From contig OX465580.1 of the NCBI GenBank assembly GCA_950022655.1, positions 97,978,797-98,042,796 on the forward strand: DNA of 64,000 nucleotides, read 5' to 3'. The position numbers and the translations under genes are program-made. How positions within the stretch are numbered: the first letter of the stretch is position 1; the number at the start of each line of letters is the position of its first letter. Below are positions 50,015-63,600 of the stretch, one piece after another. This DNA comes from Alentia gelatinosa. Taxonomy: Eukaryota > Annelida > Polychaeta > Phyllodocida > Polynoidae. The notes below the pieces were generated by a model, which made no database searches, was not told the DNA's origin, and was given only the letters and a program-made list of their open reading frames with translations.

Positions 50015-52921
50015 GGCTGAGATAAGGACTTAGATGTAACGTCAATATCCATCATCAAATTGTCAAAATATCTTTGCAACTATAAAGGCCTCGGTTCTAA
50101 CTTTGTGTTTCTTCTTTAGGTAGAAGGGGTGAATTCTTAAATTACGTCACACATAATGGACATGGATATTCTATAAAGTCCCGCAGCGTATATCGACATG
50201 GTGCGGCTTAGATTTCCAGAAGGACGAAATGTCGAGGCGCAAACTTATTGTATTTATTGTTTGAAGGTCTAAGGCATCTCTGAACGTCATGTGTATAACG
50301 GCTTGACAAAACAAATGAAGCGTCTAGAATTTGTTAGTTAGAGTATGTTTCGATATGAACATCAAAGCCGATCAGGACATTTTCTAAATTTCATATACAT
50401 GTATCATGAATATTAATATTGTAGTTTTAATGTATCTTAGCTGCTTAAAACATCGGTCACTCAGCAGTTAACCCACCACTAGCCGACGACGGGTTAGGTT
50501 TATCAGGGAGACCAGTCACCCTGATGATAACCTTCAGGATCGATAAGGCAGAACTAGCATAGAACCCTGTGTGACTCCTGAACGCTGCTACCGTGTCGGG
50601 CAGTGATTTAGCGACTGGACAACCAGACCGGTTAGCACTCAGTCAATATGGCCACCCAATCACTGTCTCACAACTTCCATCCCGTCGCGCTGCCGAGTGC
50701 TAGGGCCGGTTCCTGGGGTCGGATATGGCCCCAGGGTGCTAATCTGACACCCCGAATAGCTTCCGGGTAACAGATGACCTATTAAAGCAGCATAATACCC
50801 GTCCGGGCACATTGCAGGGCTCACCCATATCTTGTCGCCCCATCAAAAGCCCGCCGTCATAATTCGCCACTTAATAATGCAGCTTTATACAGAAAGAGTG
50901 GCTTCTGAGGGATAATCAATAATTTATCTCTGTAAGAGCCAATCCCACGTGACCCCTGCCGTCGTTCCTCGTACCACGTGATTTATCAACATCGTAGAAA
51001 TCTCTTCTCTCCTACCACTAGTGTCACCCTTCTCCCCACCAGTCCTTCCGCATGCACCCCGCCGACCAAAGCCCTGTCTGTCGTGTAATTTATGCAGCAG
51101 CATTAAGTGATACCACTATGTGCATAATGTCCCCCCAGTAACAGACCAGGAAGCCATCATACTGACCCCTAGCACCTCCTCGACCCCTGCCTGAAATCCT
51201 TATGCCATAACATTTGGTAATAGGGAGTGGTCACTCTTCGCCCCCGTCGCCCCTCATCATAACGGATCGGAGGTTATTATGAGCCGATGTGCACGGGGGT
51301 TCTTGCACTGCTAAGGGAGTATTTGCAGGTTATTGGTACAGCGCCGATATATTGGCCATCGTGGCGGGCGGTTGGCACACTGATTGTGTGGGTAAAAGAG
51401 GGTAGACGCGTACGGGAGGTAGAAGCAGGATTATGGGCCCTGCCCCGGCCGGTCAGATTGATGGATTATCCCACAGCCCACCTAATCCCTTATCCGCACA
51501 CACTGACCACTGTCCTCCCCTTCCAAACCCTGGAGAAAGTCACATGACCCACTCCAGTGCCTCAGGTGAGTGTAGTAAGAGGCGGGGTGAGAAGAGGTTT
51601 GTTACCAGTCAACACACGACTTCTCCAAGATTGGAAATAGCTGTTAAAAATCCGATTACATGTCTCCTACACCATAGGCAGAGTATATGACATATGGAGT
51701 TTTCTAAGTTGTTTCCTAGGAGTGTTATAGGTTGAGACTATGACAACCAATAATGCATACACTAAGTTGAATATACTTTCCTCAGCAAGCATTGCTCAAG
51801 GAGTCTTCTTGATTGAAGAGGTTGTGGAAAAACTAATATCCACGGGCTTTATAACATTGATTTTTCACATGACAAATCTGGATGTATAACACTGTGTCAT
51901 AAAGGGGCATTGATGCAAGGAATACACCCATTGCACTACCACAAGGGAAACTAGGGAAGGTATTCTGATATAGAGAGGAACAAATCATTTATGTCTGTAC
52001 TAAAATGATCACCACCTTCACATTTTAGCTTTACTACTGACCTTATTGCGAGAACATTATCCTCACACAACACGATGTCCATGGGTGTTACTTTGGTTGA
52101 GGGTGAACCTTCATAGAAGCAACAGAGGGAGGCATCTTTTGGGGCCAGTCATGGCTGAGCCACACAGCGGGAGCTGTATAATGGCCAAGTCCGTGCAGGA
52201 AGTGAGACCGGGCCTGATAAAGCTGGATTAAGGCCAGGCGGGATTATGGGCCGTGGCCCCGGTAGAAGGATGGTGGTAGGGGGAGGCAGGGTAGTGCAAG
52301 CCGAGCCTAGAGGTTCGGGCGGTGAGCCATAGGCTGTGAGATGGACTTGGTAAAAGCACCAGTTGGGATGACCTGCAAGTGGCGGCTGGGGTAGACTGAA
52401 TAAAGGAAAGGAACCAGGTGGAGAACTAGATCTGCAGACCAGGAAGATGGAGGAATTACCATTGGTGGGGTTTTGGGAATGGAACATATTTTTAAGGCCC
52501 GAAGAACGCTCGTACTCTCGAGATTGGAAGGACCTAGTGAGTAGATATAAATGAAACCTGAGGCAGCAGGACAGGCAGGCAATGGGAGCTATAAACACCG
52601 TCCAAATGGGGCTGTAGATGAGGAGCGGGGCATACGCGGGAATATCCCTAGATTGGAGGGATTGCTATTGCTCTTGTTGAGAATTTGGGGAACGGGGCTA
52701 GCTATAAAACGAAGATTGAGCTAAATAGAGGGTTCAATAAAGCGTGAGGCAAAGTGGGCGGAGAGGGAGAATGATATATGAAAGGGAAGTACGCTTGTCA
52801 ATTATGGGACGGGTAGAAGTAAAGACTAAAGGTTAGTGAGCAAGAAGAAGAGAGTATCTTTGCACATTTCCCTCTTCGGTAAGTACCCCTTACCCCCGCC
52901 TCCGACCTTTAGGTTGGTCAA
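50015..52921. other. Intron sequence, nothing recognised
   Basis: GC-richer blocks at 50480-51560 and 52140-52620. GGATTATGGGCC occurs at 51429 and 52240. No gene motif or repeat structure that I can assign. Confidence 0.45.
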
Positions 52922-52937
52922 ACAATACGGGAAGGTT

Positions 52938-53700
52938 GTTTTTTTTATTATTAATTTTTCCGTACACTATTTCCGCGTCCGGCCTATCGTGGCCGTTTGG
53001 GCAGGGAATTGGTTCCGTGTAGAAAAAATTTCGTGTACTGAAAAATTAATAAAAAAAATGCATCACCCAAGGCCTCTAGCAGCCCGATTACGAATGCCAC
53101 TGAGAGATGACTCTTCCGAACAAAGAAGAGACGTTCCCTCCAACTCTATGTATTTTTTCAAATAAGCACTGCCTAATTCTGAAACAACCAAATACATCAC
53201 AACACGACATAAGTCGACACGCGCCTGATGAGTCCTTGTAGAGGACGAAACCACGTTTACCACTGACCTGTGAACCTGGGGAACGCCACGAGCGTCTTCA
53301 GCTCGAAAAACTGGCCGGAAAAGACATATCGCATGATTTTCTGCGACGAATCTGTGACCCAACACATCGCTTAATGACTGGGCAAAAAAAAACCAGCATA
53401 AGGCACAAATGGCCACTCCGTTCAGAGTGGCCTCCGAAATGTAATCACTCTCCAAGCGTTACTGGGTTGAAAACACGGAGAAACGCACGATGATACTACA
53501 TGTAGACCGACACATGCCGGCCGACAGCGGAGGTGCATTTCAAATAGCCAATGAAAACACGGCAATATAGGTCGCCGCACTCGGCTCGACCAATCAGATC
53601 ACAGGAAAACATAGAGACCGCATATATACGCGGAGGAGAGGGAATCCAACTCTCAGTGGTTAAGCGTGGTCGCGTTTCACGACCTATGCCTCGTCTACCC
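52938..53700. mobile_element. 763-bp insertion with 16-bp target duplication
   Basis: ACAATACGGGAAGGTT is repeated exactly at 52922-52937 and 53701-53716, the mark of a retrotransposon-type insertion. The left end starts with a T run, so a minus-strand element with a short A-rich tail is one reading. However, the first 120 bases form their own inverted repeat (AAAAATTAATAA type arms, 52939-53058). A hammerhead core lies on the plus strand at 53225-53251, which fits a Penelope-type non-autonomous element. A 130-codon minus-strand open frame (53063-53455) has no recognised motif. Confidence 0.7.
53225..53251 (+). ncRNA. Hammerhead ribozyme core (partial)
   Basis: CTGATGA, stem GTCC, loop TTGTAGA, stem GGAC, then GAAAC: an exact match to the conserved hammerhead core and stem II. 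I could not find a good stem I partner for the preceding ACACGCGC, nor a clear stem III with cleavage triplet, so self-cleavage is unproven. Such motifs occur in Penelope-like elements and other non-autonomous retroelements. Confidence 0.5.
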
Positions 53701-53716
53701 ACAATACGGGAAGGTT

Positions 53717-55300
53717 TGCTAAAAGAATAGTTGATGAGGGCAGGGCTACTAGAAGACAGCTGATAAGGGTAACGTTACAAAGGAATAACTGATACGAGGG
53801 CATTGGATGGGAATCAGGGGAACAAAGAGACATGAGACCAGATCATGTAAGTAGCACGTTGAGTAAGATTATAAAGGCGATTATTTCTAATGAGGGATAT
53901 TGGGTCAAGGTGCCGTAGAAAAGGAGATCCTGCGTAAGAGAGAAAGCAATAAAAGCAACATCTGAAAGAAATTCAGCAATACTAGGAGACGGGTCAACCG
54001 GGAAGTCAGTGGGAGAACAAGTCAAACAAGTCACAATAAGAGACCAAGTAGGAGATAGTGAAGCTAAAAATAAACATAAAGTCAAAGCTGGAAACAGGCC
54101 AGAGAGAGATGGACAAGGAGGAGGGAGTTTAGTACAAAGGATGACCAGGCAGGCGGAGATCAGGGAAGTCGGAGATTAGGCAAGGGAGAGTGGTAGAAGA
54201 ATATAAAATGGAGTGGCTGGAAAGAAGGAGAGGGGCGGGGCAGATTAATGGGCGGCGTGTCGGCGCGTGTCTCCCGGGAGCAGCTCCACAAGGCGCCCGG
54301 TCTATGGAAGCTGCTCGTGCCGTTATTATTGGCAGTCGGCCCACGCCGCCACCACTAAGTCATGGGGGGCGCCTTTCACATGGGGCGGGCCACCATGATG
54401 GACGGCTTCATATTGGTGGTCGCGAACCCCGCTGATTGTAGGCCTTCCAAAGATGGACCTACCCCTGACCCTGCACGCACCGACCAGCCGGCCCTCTTGC
54501 TGCCTTGTCCAGTGTCTGACCAACTCTCAACCCCCTGGCACATCCTCACAAGGCCAGTTGTGAAGCTGCCACACCTTTTGTTGTGTCTTGTGTCATTTCT
54601 ATTTTTTTGTATCTATACCAGCGTTCATGTCTTCCCCTGTCTTTGTGTTTACCATTATACGGCCTTATGTGCCAGTCTCCGAGTCCAATTTGATCTGCCT
54701 GCTTTCCATCGTTGCCGACCTCATCTAGCTATCCCTTTTTCGCCCACTCCTCCCTCCATTTTCTCTGTTCAACACATCTACAAAGGGGTGGAGAAGGACT
54801 CCTTCCTCAGCTTCCTTCGCACTGCTCACTGACTAACTCATACCAGTGGCCCAGCAGACCCTTCTTTTCGATACAGGACATTGGGGACCGTCACTGCCCC
54901 GAACTCCTCCACCACGCCACCCCCACAGAGGACATAACAGGCGCCGTATTAGCCCTGCGTCTCACACTGAAATATGGCAGCAATTTGTCCGACCGCTGCA
55001 GCAGCCGACGACCTCGGCCGCGGTCTGTTTGAACACGGGCTGGTTGTATCCCCCTCCGGGGCTGCCGCCAATCTGCACCCCCAACCCCTCACAGCCTCCT
55101 CCAGCATGGTTACCCCCACTTCCTGCCTCCCCCCCCCCCCCACCCCAACCGACCACATAGTACTGGCTTTCTTATTGCCGTCTATGAGAAGGCACGAGTG
55201 ATCCCGGATGTTGATACCCTACGAGGAGGATATGGTTACCTACAACCAAGCATAACAATATAAATATCTGCTGCTATTTAATCAGTCTCCGTTATTAAGT
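53717..55300. other. Intron sequence, GC-rich patch and poly-C
   Basis: GC-rich region 54220-55160 ending in a C run near 55128-55142. No gene motif found. Confidence 0.45.
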
Positions 55301-55690
55301 ATTGGAATATGGATTAGATCATGTCAATATGAAGCGTGAAATTCATTTTGTGGATTCAATTAATGTTGAAATCAATGGAATGATTTAACACGGGGAAACA
55401 TGTTAGACGTATGTCTACATTACCAAATGATTCCCAAACGTCACTTCGGTGTCAATATAATGTAATATAATATATAAATAATATCATAAAAGATATAAAT
55501 ATTGGAATGTGGATTAGATCATGTCAATATGAAGCGTGAAATTCATTCTGTGGATTCAATTAATGTTGAAATCAATGAAATGATTAAAGACGAGGAAATA
55601 TGATAGACGTATGTCTACATTACCAAATGATTCCCAAACGTCACTTCGGTGTCAATATAATGTAATATAATATATAAATAATAAAAGGTA
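55301..55690. repeat. 200-bp tandem duplication
   Basis: ATTGGAATATGGATTAGATC at 55301 recurs as ATTGGAATGTGGATTAGATC at 55501, a period of exactly 200 bp. The copies are about 95% alike over nearly the whole unit, and the second is cut short near 55690. No coding content. Confidence 0.95.
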
Positions 55691-58600
55691 TATATAATGT
55701 ATTCCAGGCTAAGACGTAAGATGCGATGAGAATTCATAATTAGCTTATCTAAAAAAATTGATAGTGACAGGAATTTCAATCTAATGAAACATTACAACAA
55801 TTACAGTTGACCTGCAGAAGAGGAATAAACGAGATCTATAGAGTATGACGATAAAGATAACAGCTGGGTTATTCCGCCGAGACGAAAGAACGATAGATTT
55901 CCACCCGCACTCACCCACACAGTCCACGGTGATGATGGAAACTCCACCGAGAGCAATATGTAATTTTTATGTGTAACACCTGGGGTGATAGAGATACGCC
56001 CCAGGTCTCTGGAGTTCTATCATGGAAGCGATTAGCTTTGTGTTCAGACCCGTAACTGTTTTTGTCGAGATGAGCTTGGCCATGCTATTATTGGGTAGCC
56101 GTTTCTCTGGGGCATGAAATGAGGGGAGATGGTCTCAATTTGCTGAACGCTTTAGCTGTGAATGAATATGTTAGGTTTGGGGTTTCGCTACGTGCAGAAT
56201 ACACGACACACATCCCAGGAGACCAATGAGTAGATTGCAGACTGAAATGATGTTGTATCATCGATATATTGCAAAGTTATTCGCGCTGCACGCAATGTAA
56301 TTGTTCAGTAGACTGTGAATGTCACTCGTAAAAAATGTCATTTAAAATATGACGTGGGTGATAAGTCATTCATCGTACCTTCACTACCCGATCCGGACTA
56401 TAGCAAAACATGATAATGTAATTTAGAAAGAAAAAACAATTGGCTATCGTCCTGTTCTAACCGTAATTTTACTCTCAAATGAATTATATTTGGAATAGCA
56501 CATAGATATATAGTGTAATTCCAAACGTTTTGAGAAATGTGTGAAACGAAAGATAACGAGAAAGAAAAATTGAAAAAAGTACATCGTTAAATCGTTATCC
56601 TGTCTATACAAGAGTATTTATTTTGTATTCCTTTAAATTAACATTATGCCATTCACCCATTTGACTGTGTGCTCACGTAACTACAATACAAAAGCAATAC
56701 GAACTGCATAAAAACTGAAATAGCCAAATAACTAATGGACCAGAAACTGCCAGTAACTGAAATCCATTGTGGATGGGGATTGATGACGAATTCCCCGACC
56801 TATTTGCAGCGGACATGACCAATGTTAATCTCACAGTGATGACAGCTGTGGTTTGACGTGCAATGAACAAACTGTGATAAAAAATAAAATTTTAAATGCG
56901 TGTTAGTGTGGTTACCTGTGGGGAGCAAATAGAAAAGCCGCAGGTAGAGTCAGGGTAGGCACGGATTATCGTGGTTGGTTTATCCCCGGGTGGTCACGGT
57001 AAGCTCATTGATCCTATTACTAGAGCACAATTCCCATCAAGGCCCGACATAATTATGCTTATTGTTAAATCAATACGCAATATAGCGAAACTCACTCTTA
57101 AAAGGAATTATACAGCTTAGGTATAAATCCATATCAAATACCAATCCTTCATAATGTTTAGAATCAAGTCGGCATGAAGGGAAACACATTAGTCTACCAT
57201 CAGTATCAGAGGCTTGGAAAAGTAGGTGCTTTGAAAATAGCAGGTTCGCTATAGGATACATAGATTGTGCTTCCAAAACAATGGTGACATATGTACTACT
57301 TCTCATTTTCAGGTGTGGGCAACTTTTGCGTTTATCGTATGGGTATCGTTGATGAATGGTATAGATACAAAAATTGCTTGTGAGGTGCATGGGGAGGCAT
57401 CCTTTGGTAATCTACACGATAAACACGATTAGGTTTCAGGTTGTGGTGAAGGAATCTATCTGGATCAATTCCTGCTAAAGTTTGGACACAACGAATTGAA
57501 CCGAGACCTGACTGATAGTTTGTTCTGCAATCCTGCCTTTGGTCTGATTGTGTTCAGGGTTTCCTTATAACCCATCCATCTCTGACAACCAATCAGTATA
57601 GACGCCTCCCAGTTGCTCCCAGTGTGTGCCCAGTTGATGTCTTAGCCTTAATACAGAGCTGCTCACCGCACCTGTGAATTGGCACCATCCATCAAGCGAA
57701 CATCCTGTTCGTGCTGTCTTCTACAGACTAGCTCTGCTTCCGTTCCCCGTCAATACCCCCGATTATCGCCCAGCACAGCCCGCTGCAGTTCTCTCTGATT
57801 GGAGTAATTCCTGAATCAATGCAAGTGGATGGGCGTAGGTGTGGGCGCGAGAGTTTGATAAGGGGAGGATTGGATGGGAGGAGTTTAAGACACTCCAAGC
57901 GTTGAACGGATCGTATGGAGACCAAACACACATGTGCTGGGCAAAAGCATCGAGTCAAGATTCCAGTTTGGTTTGCAGCCAGCCGCTGAAGCCTCCTCGA
58001 TGCTGTGAGTAATCAGCTTTATTGTGGCCACTTACAGAAGCACTTTCTGCATTCCGCATTGCCTGCAGCCAAACACACCACTTATTACTTCCTGTCAGTA
58101 CACGGGCAGCCCACACAATGCGCTCTCAATATAGTTCTCATCCGTCAGGGTTGTGTGTGTGTGTATGCTGGGGTGAGTGTGGAGGGGGCAGACATACTTG
58201 TTTAGGATGGTAACACGGCTGGAATTCGAAGTGTCGTACATATCCCCACACTCCCCTCCCGGCAGTCTGCTGCTGTGTGTGAACGCTTTGATGGTGGTGC
58301 CGCAGACGTCCACAAGTGCCTCAATTATGCATATTACGTAACAACTGATTGAATTAACTTATATTCCGAAAGATTATAGTGTTCTGAATTCCACTCTCCT
58401 GGCGAGCTCTACGACGGTCTGGCAAAGGGAGAACTTCGATTCCGCCTAAAATCATGCCATTAATATAATTACTTAACTTTGATGATGGTAGAGAAAGGAG
58501 ATTGGGGACCAATTTGAAATGGGCCCTGTCCAAAAAAGGGTGGTTGTAATTCTAGAGTGGTGACTCTTGATTGCCCAAGGGGATCTCTATTCCCGATCAT

Positions 58601-60425
58601 TACTTTATTATTTAATTAACATTCACCTTTTCCATTTATATAACTCGCACATGCAATTGACTAAGATGACGATATTATCCAGCAACAAAGTTTTATGCAC
58701 AGTGAAAATTGCTCTACTTGTTCTAACCATTAAAACAATCCCCATGCCAATTTTACATCTCTCCAATTAGTGAAATTATCCTTGTTTCATTATTTATCGG
58801 ATTAAAAGAAAACATTAACTGTTAATTTGATTAATCTTTTGTGCTACGGAAGAGGTAGTCATATTGTTCGTGTTTTTGTGTTGTGAATTGATGGTGTCAG
58901 TCTCACTGCCTCCCTGTCTGTCTCGGAAAGCTCCATTTTAATTTCTCTAAAGTGTCATATTCGGACTCGTAAGAACCGGTGTCCTCCTCTCTCCGGCCTT
59001 TCCATTATTTCTCCCTTGGAGGCCGTCAAATAAAACCATCTCTGGTGCGCCACTTAATTGAATCAAACAATGGGCCATCTTCCTTTCCTTATTTGTCCCA
59101 CCCAACGTTGATAGAAAATCCAACCTTAACAGTTTGAAGATGGCTAGCTGGGGCAAAAAATAAGTCAATGCTAAGCCTAATGAGCAATTGTGGTGTGATT
59201 TCTCTGTGCCGATAAAACAACATCATCTTAAATGAAACAGTCCCACGAAAATAGGCAAAACATTGTCATGCGGGACAGCAAAACTAATTAAAGCCCCTGA
59301 GGTATTTATGGTGTGGCAATGATTTGTATCAGAGTTAAACCGTTCTGTTATCAAAGCCGATTCTAACATGTTTTCTCAGAGTTGATCCTCAGTTGGGAAA
59401 TGTTGGCCATTAGATCTCAGATATCAAGACATGATAATGTTCCACTAATCGTGGTCCATTGTTAGTCAACTAGGCCAAACCTATTACATTCAAGACTAAT
59501 TGTGTTTTTCCCCTTTCAGACTCCTTGAAGTCTCTATGACCAAATATCATGTGAGCTTTCAAATATGATGAATCTGAATAATCGTAGTTTTTTTGTCATA
59601 ATTCTATAAGGAGGTAGCTGACATTAAAGGTGACAAATCAGTGAATGTAGAATACACGATCATTGTCACTTAAGAAAGGTAATCCAGCAAGCAATCAAGT
59701 ACCATTGAAACTATCCCTAGGGATAAGGTAGTGATATTACAAGCTACTTTCAACTGCCACTGACAACTTGACACACGTAAGCCGAAGTCGCTAATTTCAT
59801 GATATCAGATCCAAGGCACAGCATGATCAGATAATAATCCTCAAATGTCATGTTTCAGACTCAGGGAGAACGTGTAGTCTAAGATTCAATGTTAATATTA
59901 ACATACACAGTTTACAGATAATGCGCTTGGACATACTGTTTTATAATTCTACATTATGTTATGTAACACCACATGTTATTACCTAACATTATGTGCTATC
60001 AAACAACACCGCATTTTGTTGAGTAAAATCAGTATGATGAAACACCATATACCCTGGCTCTACGTGCCGGTTCTCAACACTACACGAATTTTATTTTTAA
60101 AACAATACTTTCTAACATATAAGACTACACATTGATATATAACACAGCAAACTCTAACTACATTACATCCCACGTTATAAAGCAGCACTTTCTGACGGAC
60201 ACGTAAATCTTTTCAGGGACCTACTTCGCCAAATGGAGATTCTTACTCATGATTTGATGATGTCATAAATGACAAAAGATATTCTTGCAGACTCGCTGTC
60301 TCGTCAACTGGTGACATAAAACGGACAATACTGCTACGTATGAAGTAGATCAAATGCCAGGACCCCAACGCAGTGGCCATGCATATTCCTTATGTCACGC
60401 CGGTATTATTTATAGATCGACCTAC
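55691..60425. other. Intron sequence, nothing recognised
   Basis: AT-rich sequence left of the donor of the exon at 60426. No gene or defined repeat recognised. Confidence 0.5.
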
Positions 60426-60614
60426 CTTGACATGACGTTATTGTTGACGACAATGACGTCATACAGCAGGCAGACCCCCAGCACGGTAACTCCATGTTCC
60501 TTGACAAGGAGCGCTGCGCCAGCTGTCAGTAGAGATAGCACGAAGTAGGCGGAGTGTCTGGTTGAAACTGTGCTCACAGGTGAGTGTGGGCCTAACTTGA
60601 TCTTCTCTACAGAC
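60426..60614 (-). CDS. TMTC1: TMTC1-like exon, membrane segment with KExG motif
   Basis: Internal exon of 189 bp (phase 2 in, phase 2 out) of a TMTC protein (transmembrane and TPR-repeat containing). This family consists of ER multi-pass proteins of the GT-C type that O-mannosylate cadherins and carry lumenal TPR repeats. The translation ends in a hydrophobic helix followed by LVKEHGVTVLGVCLLYD. The KE-x-G-x-TV-x-GVC-x-x-YD pattern is the family's conserved signature. Valine before KE and GVCLxYD resemble TMTC1 more than TMTC2 or TMTC3, as I recall those proteins. The acceptor follows a pyrimidine tract ending TTTTAG and the donor is AAG|GTAGGT. The open frame continues past both borders by chance, so it should not be read as a single-exon gene. 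The next exon to the left that I recognise (9808-9914) starts in phase 0, so an exon is missing between them. Confidence 0.88.
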
Positions 60615-63600
60615 CTAAAACAAAGGATAGACTTAGGGTTAGACAACTGATGATAGCAACTGCCAACACCACGGACAGCAATTAAACAGAGGGTTTCACG
60701 GTTGCAGAATGATTTCAATAAATTGCGAAATAATGAATGAGAAATGATGAATATAGATTGAAACCTTGGGGTTAATACTAGACTATAGAAGGTCACATAC
60801 ATTTATGGAATAGCCTTGACTCAGCGGCACAAAAATACCCTCGTAGTTGACGAAGTAATATCCTCGATGATCGCTCGGATATAACTACGAGCCAACTACT
60901 CAAAGCCATTCGTAATCAAAACTAGTCTGTATTGCGTATATCAGGTACACGGGAAGCTGTAGGCACCGACACCGCATTCCATTATTGCCATATGCCTGTG
61001 ATATTGCCCTAAACCAACTCTCAATTTCATATACTACTAGGTAAGGCGATTAGTGATAGTGGGCATGAAGGTGTAGAACTCATCCTTCTTGGGCGTCTCA
61101 TTGACAGTTACCTGACCTCTCTCTGCATGTGTATCAATTCGTGTGTAATTCAAAGTGCAGGGATGACGTTACTGAAATGTCGCTATTTTTCATATATATG
61201 GTAAAAACTTTCTCCTTCGCGTGAGGTTCGTCCGCTTTCCGTCTGGGGTGTGGGACTATCTCGTGTTTGAATTTTTTTTTTTTTTTGTCTTTTGCAGTCG
61301 CTAAAGCCGATCGCACGTCCTTTCACAGCTATTTTTCATATATATTTTGTCTCGTGAAATAGTCCATATTATTTACGGATGACCAGATACCGTAGGGATT
61401 TTCAGATAAATAAGATTATCCGAATATATACATAAATATACACCCTGAATCTTAAGAGATTTATGCATATCGTTGTTGTTTACGCTTCATCACATTGATA
61501 TATTTTTCAAAATGTTATCCACTCTTTAATGTGAGCTGCTCAATTTAAGGTTCAAGGGTACCCATAACACTTGCTCTTTCATTTTATGAGTAAATGATAT
61601 ATGTTCCATTCAGTGAGGTGGTGAGCTCGGAAGACTGTGGATAGGACAAAGACAGCTGCAGTGAACAGCCGATCTGCCGAAGGAATAAGTTGGATGTTTA
61701 ACATGACAGATCTCAGTTACCCTCATTCTCTCTGTCTCGCTTTCCCTCCGTCAGTATGTTTCTTTTCTCTCTTCTTCTGTATCTCTCAGTCTCTAGCTTT
61801 CTGTCTTTCATTTGTGTGTTTCCAAGCATGCATTCCCTTAAATGTACCTACCACCATGTCTGTATCCTTGTAAAACGGGAGTGAAGAATGGTTACAATAG
61901 TCACATCTCTCAGCGGAGGCAGGGTAAAAGCTACAGCCAGTAGCAATTGGAGATGAACCAACCCCCGTTTTAATATTAATGATTGCGTTGATGCACAGTT
62001 AGGCAGGCAAGACATGAATTCAAATGGAAATTGATTATCGCTCAGATAAAACGAAAGCACATCATAAAAGCGCCGTTGGATCTGCACTAAAGACGTGCAT
62101 TCCTGGTCCTCATATTGATGAGTTTTCGTTAATCATTGCGGACGGATTTCTCCAACAAAGCTAATCTTCGAAATAGTATTTCACGATCATCTTACTCACT
62201 AACAATGATTGCGATTCTTATATTTCCTCGGGAGATTGTATTTTCATCGTAATGTCTAGCTTGTAACTGTTAAGGAACAAAATCGATGTATTCACTTGTT
62301 TATGTATCCATAACTTCTCCCATAAAGGCGTTAGCATCCGCCTGTTCTTTGTCTTACATTGACCGTCCTCACGATAGGAGACAAAGGAACACTCTATTTA
62401 CTACCCTCTCTTTCAAGACTCATCCTATTGTCCCCTCTCATCTATAAGCCATTCCATTTTTCTCCGCAGTGCTAGACTCCTGTCTATAGCCCCTTCCGTT
62501 TCACCACTAACTTTGAGGTTTTATAAGTCCTTTGTTTGCCTCTGTCTATTTGACTGTCAACATAGCCGTTTCATTCCATTGGTGTCACTAACTATGCTGC
62601 CATATAATCATGAATATTGATTTAGTACGCGTCTGTGTCCATCAAAGCGTAAGCCGGGTAGTGTTTTAGCATAATAGAGCACAGAGAAATGTACGACGTG
62701 ATAATCTTTAAATGTTTCATATCGCATTTTGAAGCTGAGTCTGAGAATTAAATTTAGTCTGGCGCACGACTGCTACGCGCGTGAACATACATTATGAGGT
62801 CTTAGTTTAATTTTGCTAATATAGAATACAAAGTATATATTGGAGCCTTCACATATATATCGTCTATCAAAATACAATTTGCTATTTGTACCTTTCACCT
62901 CTGCGGTTTCTCAAGAGATGGCTTGTTATCTGTAGAGTTAACAGTTCAATGATTAAGCCTCTCCATGATTATATGAAATGTTAAAAAACCCAATATCATC
63001 CTGAATATATATAGTGCTTTAACTTTGTGATATATTCCATACCATCCACTAACTCTCAATCGAATAAAACACTGAAAGAAACTGTATCAATAAACAGCAT
63101 CTAGATGTAATAGAATTAACAAGGGTAGCAGTCATATTCCCGGTATATGGTTTATAGGTTTCCGATATGTCCGATAAGACTTCGGAAAGACATATTAGTA
63201 TAGAATATGACTCAAAAAAGGAAGGACCATTTCTGAAAAATGTATAAGGAAAACTCTAGAACTACCGAAAAGTCAAGAGAGCAATTGTATCTGATAAGGG
63301 AAAACATATCAATAAAGGTTTTGCTAAAAGCTCTACCTATCGAAGTATCATAAACTTTTTCAAATTGCTTGAAGTGTGAAAATATGAGATGGGTGTAGCT
63401 GTAGACGTGAGGTTTCCTGACATTGGACGCCCCATATCTCACATGAACGCCCCACCATCCTGCCTGCGTGCCCCTCCAGCCCCGAAACGGTTGATTAGAA
63501 TCTCGCCTTACTCCTATCATTTATCATCAAACGCCCCTGATTAAAGTGAAGCTGCTCTACACTCAGCCACACCCCTCCCGTCAAAGCGCTCGTGTACTTG

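Noticed and set aside
52149..52598. 149-codon minus-strand open frame
   Set aside because: Low-complexity Pro/Ser-rich translation in a GC-rich stretch. No motif.
54362..55160. Overlapping plus-strand frames of 104-156 codons
   Set aside because: GC-rich, Pro/Ser/Thr-rich chance frames without motifs or splice support.
60422..60802. 126-codon minus-strand frame as a single gene
   Set aside because: Only 60426-60614 is family sequence. The remainder is intron read through the acceptor.
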